A DNA stretch of 64,000 nucleotides from CBDCFL01 sp965216135 (GTDB lineage Bacteria > Pseudomonadota > Alphaproteobacteria > Rhodobacterales > Rhodobacteraceae), in contig CBDCFL010000016.1 in assembly GCA_965216135.1 (NCBI GenBank), forward strand, positions 109,916 through 173,915, in the 5' to 3' direction. Of the stretch, positions 62,527 to 64,000 are shown one piece after another. Under the pieces are notes generated by a model. The model worked only from the letters and a program-made list of their open reading frames with translations. It was not told where the DNA came from and searched no databases. The position numbers and the translations under genes are program-made. How positions within the stretch are numbered: the stretch's first letter is position 1; every line of letters begins with the position of its first letter.

Positions 62527-63638
62527 CGTGCCTATCCGGTTGTCACCCACACCCACTATATGTCGGGTGTGGCGTCGAGTGGCTCGGGAGGCGGACGAAG
62601 CGGGGATGGATGTTCCGCAGCGCGAAGACCTTTCGTTTCCGCGGTCGCTTCCCGAGTTTCAACGACTTTTCCCGGATGACGCGGCCTGTGCCGCCTACCT
62701 GGAGAAGGCGCGGTGGGGTGACGGGTTCGTCTGCCCCCATTGCCAGACGGCGGCAGAGCCGTTCCGCTTCACCAGCCGGCCCGGCGTCCTGCGCTGTCGA
62801 AAGTGCCGCCGCGACACCGGGCTGACGGCGGGGACGGTCATGGAGCGCTCCCATACGTCGCTGGGCGTATGGTTCTGGGCGGCCTATCTGGTTGCCAGCC
62901 AGACGCCCGGCATGTCTGCCACACAGTTCCAGCGCCAGGTCGGGCTTTCCCGTTACGAAACCGCCTTTCAGATCCTCCACAAGCTCCGCGCTGGTATGGT
63001 TCGGCCGGATCAGGACCGCATCGGCAGCGAGGCCTGCGACCATGTCGAAGTCGACGAAACCTGGGTCGGCGGCCGCACGCGCGGCAAGGGCCGGGGCGTT
63101 CACCACAAGCTTCTTGTCGCCAGCGCCGTTGAAGTGCGACAGCGCAAGCCGGGAACCAAGCTCGATAAGCGGAAGGGCGGTCGCTACGCCGGACGTGTCC
63201 GACTCGCTGTCGTGCCAGACCGCAGCGCGGAATCGCTCTGCGGCTTTGTCGAGGGTGCCGTTACTTCGGGTGCGTCGGTCATCACCGACGATTGGTCCGG
63301 CTATACCAGCCTCGCCAAGCGCGGCTACAAACACCTCGCCGTCGCCGAGCGAGGCAACTCCCAGGTCGCTGAGGAGTATCTGCCGATCATTCATCTCGTC
63401 TTCGCCGACCTGAAGACGTGGCTGAGTGGCATTCATCACGGCGTGAGCCACCAGCACCTCCAAGCCTACCTCAACGAGTTCACATTCCGCTTCAACAGGC
63501 GATTCTGCCCGTTCAACGCCTTCCGGTCCCTGCTCGGAATCGCTGGCGATGTCACCGCTCCCACTTACGCCGAGCTTTACTCGGGCGACTGGGAGCACCC
63601 TAGATGTAGTGGGTGTGGGTGACAACCGGATAGGCACG
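62527..63638 (+). mobile_element. IS1595-family element, copy C (1,112 bp)
   Basis: Same ends as copies A and B but in opposite orientation. Exact 8-bp duplication CATTCAAC at 62519-62526 and 63639-63646 within the DMFase-like gene. Confidence 0.95.
62606..63622 (+). CDS. IS1595 transposase (copy C)
   Basis: 338 residues with the zinc ribbon (CPHCQTAAEPFRFTSRPG...CRKC), VEVDETWVGGRTRGKGRG, VITDDWSGYTSLAKRG and HLVFADLKTWLSG. The start ATG at 62606 follows GCGGGG; an in-frame start within the end repeat (62528) is less likely. Of the three copies this is the one I treat as reference because at each position where the copies differ (three noted) it agrees with at least one other copy. Intact. 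Confidence 0.92.
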   Translation: MDVPQREDLSFPRSLPEFQRLFPDDAACAAYLEKARWGDGFVCPHCQTAAEPFRFTSRPGVLRCRKCRRDTGLTAGTVMERSHTSLGVWFWAAYLVASQTPGMSATQFQRQVGLSRYETAFQILHKLRAGMVRPDQDRIGSEACDHVEVDETWVGGRTRGKGRGVHHKLLVASAVEVRQRKPGTKLDKRKGGRYAGRVRLAVVPDRSAESLCGFVEGAVTSGASVITDDWSGYTSLAKRGYKHLAVAERGNSQVAEEYLPIIHLVFADLKTWLSGIHHGVSHQHLQAYLNEFTFRFNRRFCPFNAFRSLLGIAGDVTAPTYAELYSGDWEHPRCSGCG

Positions 63639-64000
63639 CATTCAACTATGTAAACGACACCCATCTGACGAAATGGTTAGAGGCAAAAGGTTTTGCCTAT
63701 GATGTCACGACGGATGAAGATTTGCATCGCTATGGGCGATCCTTGCTGGACAGCTATCAGGTTGTGATCACAGCATCACACCCGGAATATTACTCCACCG
63801 AAATGTGGGACGCTTTATTTGGCTATCAACACCATGGCGGCCATCACATGTATCTGGGCGGCAATGGCTTTTACTGGCGTGTGGCGTGGTCTGATGAACA
63901 CCCCGGCGTTGTGGAAAACCGGCGCGGGGCTGCCGGGGTCCGCACATGGGAGGGGGAGCCGGGTGAACATCATCTGAGTTTTTCCGGTGGACCTGGCGGT

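Larger units (their letters stand above)
61243..64000 (+). pseudogene. N,N-dimethylformamidase large-subunit-like gene, split by IS1595 copy C, 3' end beyond window
   Basis: The 5' part (61243-62526) starts MHSTTGLLGYCQPLRLHGGE and has a concanavalin-like jelly-roll region (VIFHWGDISLVLNAAGQISA minus ends), DHYNGKIERPTISH, and a domain with SGYYIARLTAPGVQSDVPFFV then APTATYLSYANTH, all DMFase beta hallmarks. After the IS (63647) the frame resumes YVNDTHLTKWLEAKGFAYDV and continues EYYSTEMWDALFGYQHHGGH and GGNGFYWRV to the edge. Removing the IS and one 8-bp copy restores the frame. DMFase hydrolyses dimethylformamide-type amides; substrate here unknown. Confidence 0.8.

Overview
The window looks like a chromosome segment of a Rhodobacterales (Roseobacter-group) alphaproteobacterium. 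The main evidence is the tight run ctaC-ctaB-small ORF-ctaG-ctaE-surf1-thrC-M16 peptidase-GNAT, the dprA-topA pair, and the minus-strand run SPOR lipoprotein-DacC/PBP5-tmk-holB-tatD-MBL-AEC. Codon use is GC-rich throughout. I assigned taxonomy from gene content and order, not from a database search. No rRNA and no CRISPR array is visible; there is one tRNA.

Layout. 1-3.5 kb: dtd (cut by the window edge), a PfkB sugar kinase, a zinc-ribbon membrane protein and an SPFH protein, all on minus. 3.5-8.2 kb: layered mobile DNA (an inverted-repeat-bounded unit holding a DMT transporter and an IS30 that carries an IS256, followed by an IS5) that separates the SPFH gene from its apparent operon partner, a DUF2927 lipoprotein. 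9.3-18 kb: terC, rfbA/rfbB, scoA/scoB, topA, and dprA with an in-frame stop. 18-19.2 kb: IS630 copy 1. 19.3-31.5 kb: tldD, then the long plus-strand cytochrome oxidase/thrC/M16/GNAT/DUF1697/FAD-oxidase run, with IS1595 copy A inserted over the DUF1697 start codon. 31.5-39.5 kb: a frameshifted sulfotransferase, an IS21, and an FAD oxidoreductase split by an IS1380 that is itself split by IS1595 copy B. 39.7-48.2 kb: intact clpP-clpX and the housekeeping minus-strand run. 48.4-53.7 kb: tRNA-Ser followed by an integrase-bearing island with an excisionase-type gene and two unrecognised genes, one split by IS630 copy 3. 53.7-64 kb: decayed accessory DNA: truncated IS5, a Gfo/Idh oxidoreductase split by IS630 copy 2, an SDR fragment, an IS903-like IS5, a frameshifted MmgE/PrpD gene, an intact aminotransferase, and a dimethylformamidase-like pair whose large subunit is split by IS1595 copy C.

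How it fits together. Core functions (respiration, replication, cell wall, proteolysis) are intact, while accessory catabolic and surface-polysaccharide genes are repeatedly broken by insertion sequences, frameshifts or a nonsense change. In most insertions the target duplication is exact and the host reading frame is restored when the element is removed on paper. That points to recent transposition and an expanding IS load, as in a lineage with relaxed selection. The least explained part is the tRNA-Ser island, whose two adjacent genes at 50.4-53.7 kb I do not recognise.
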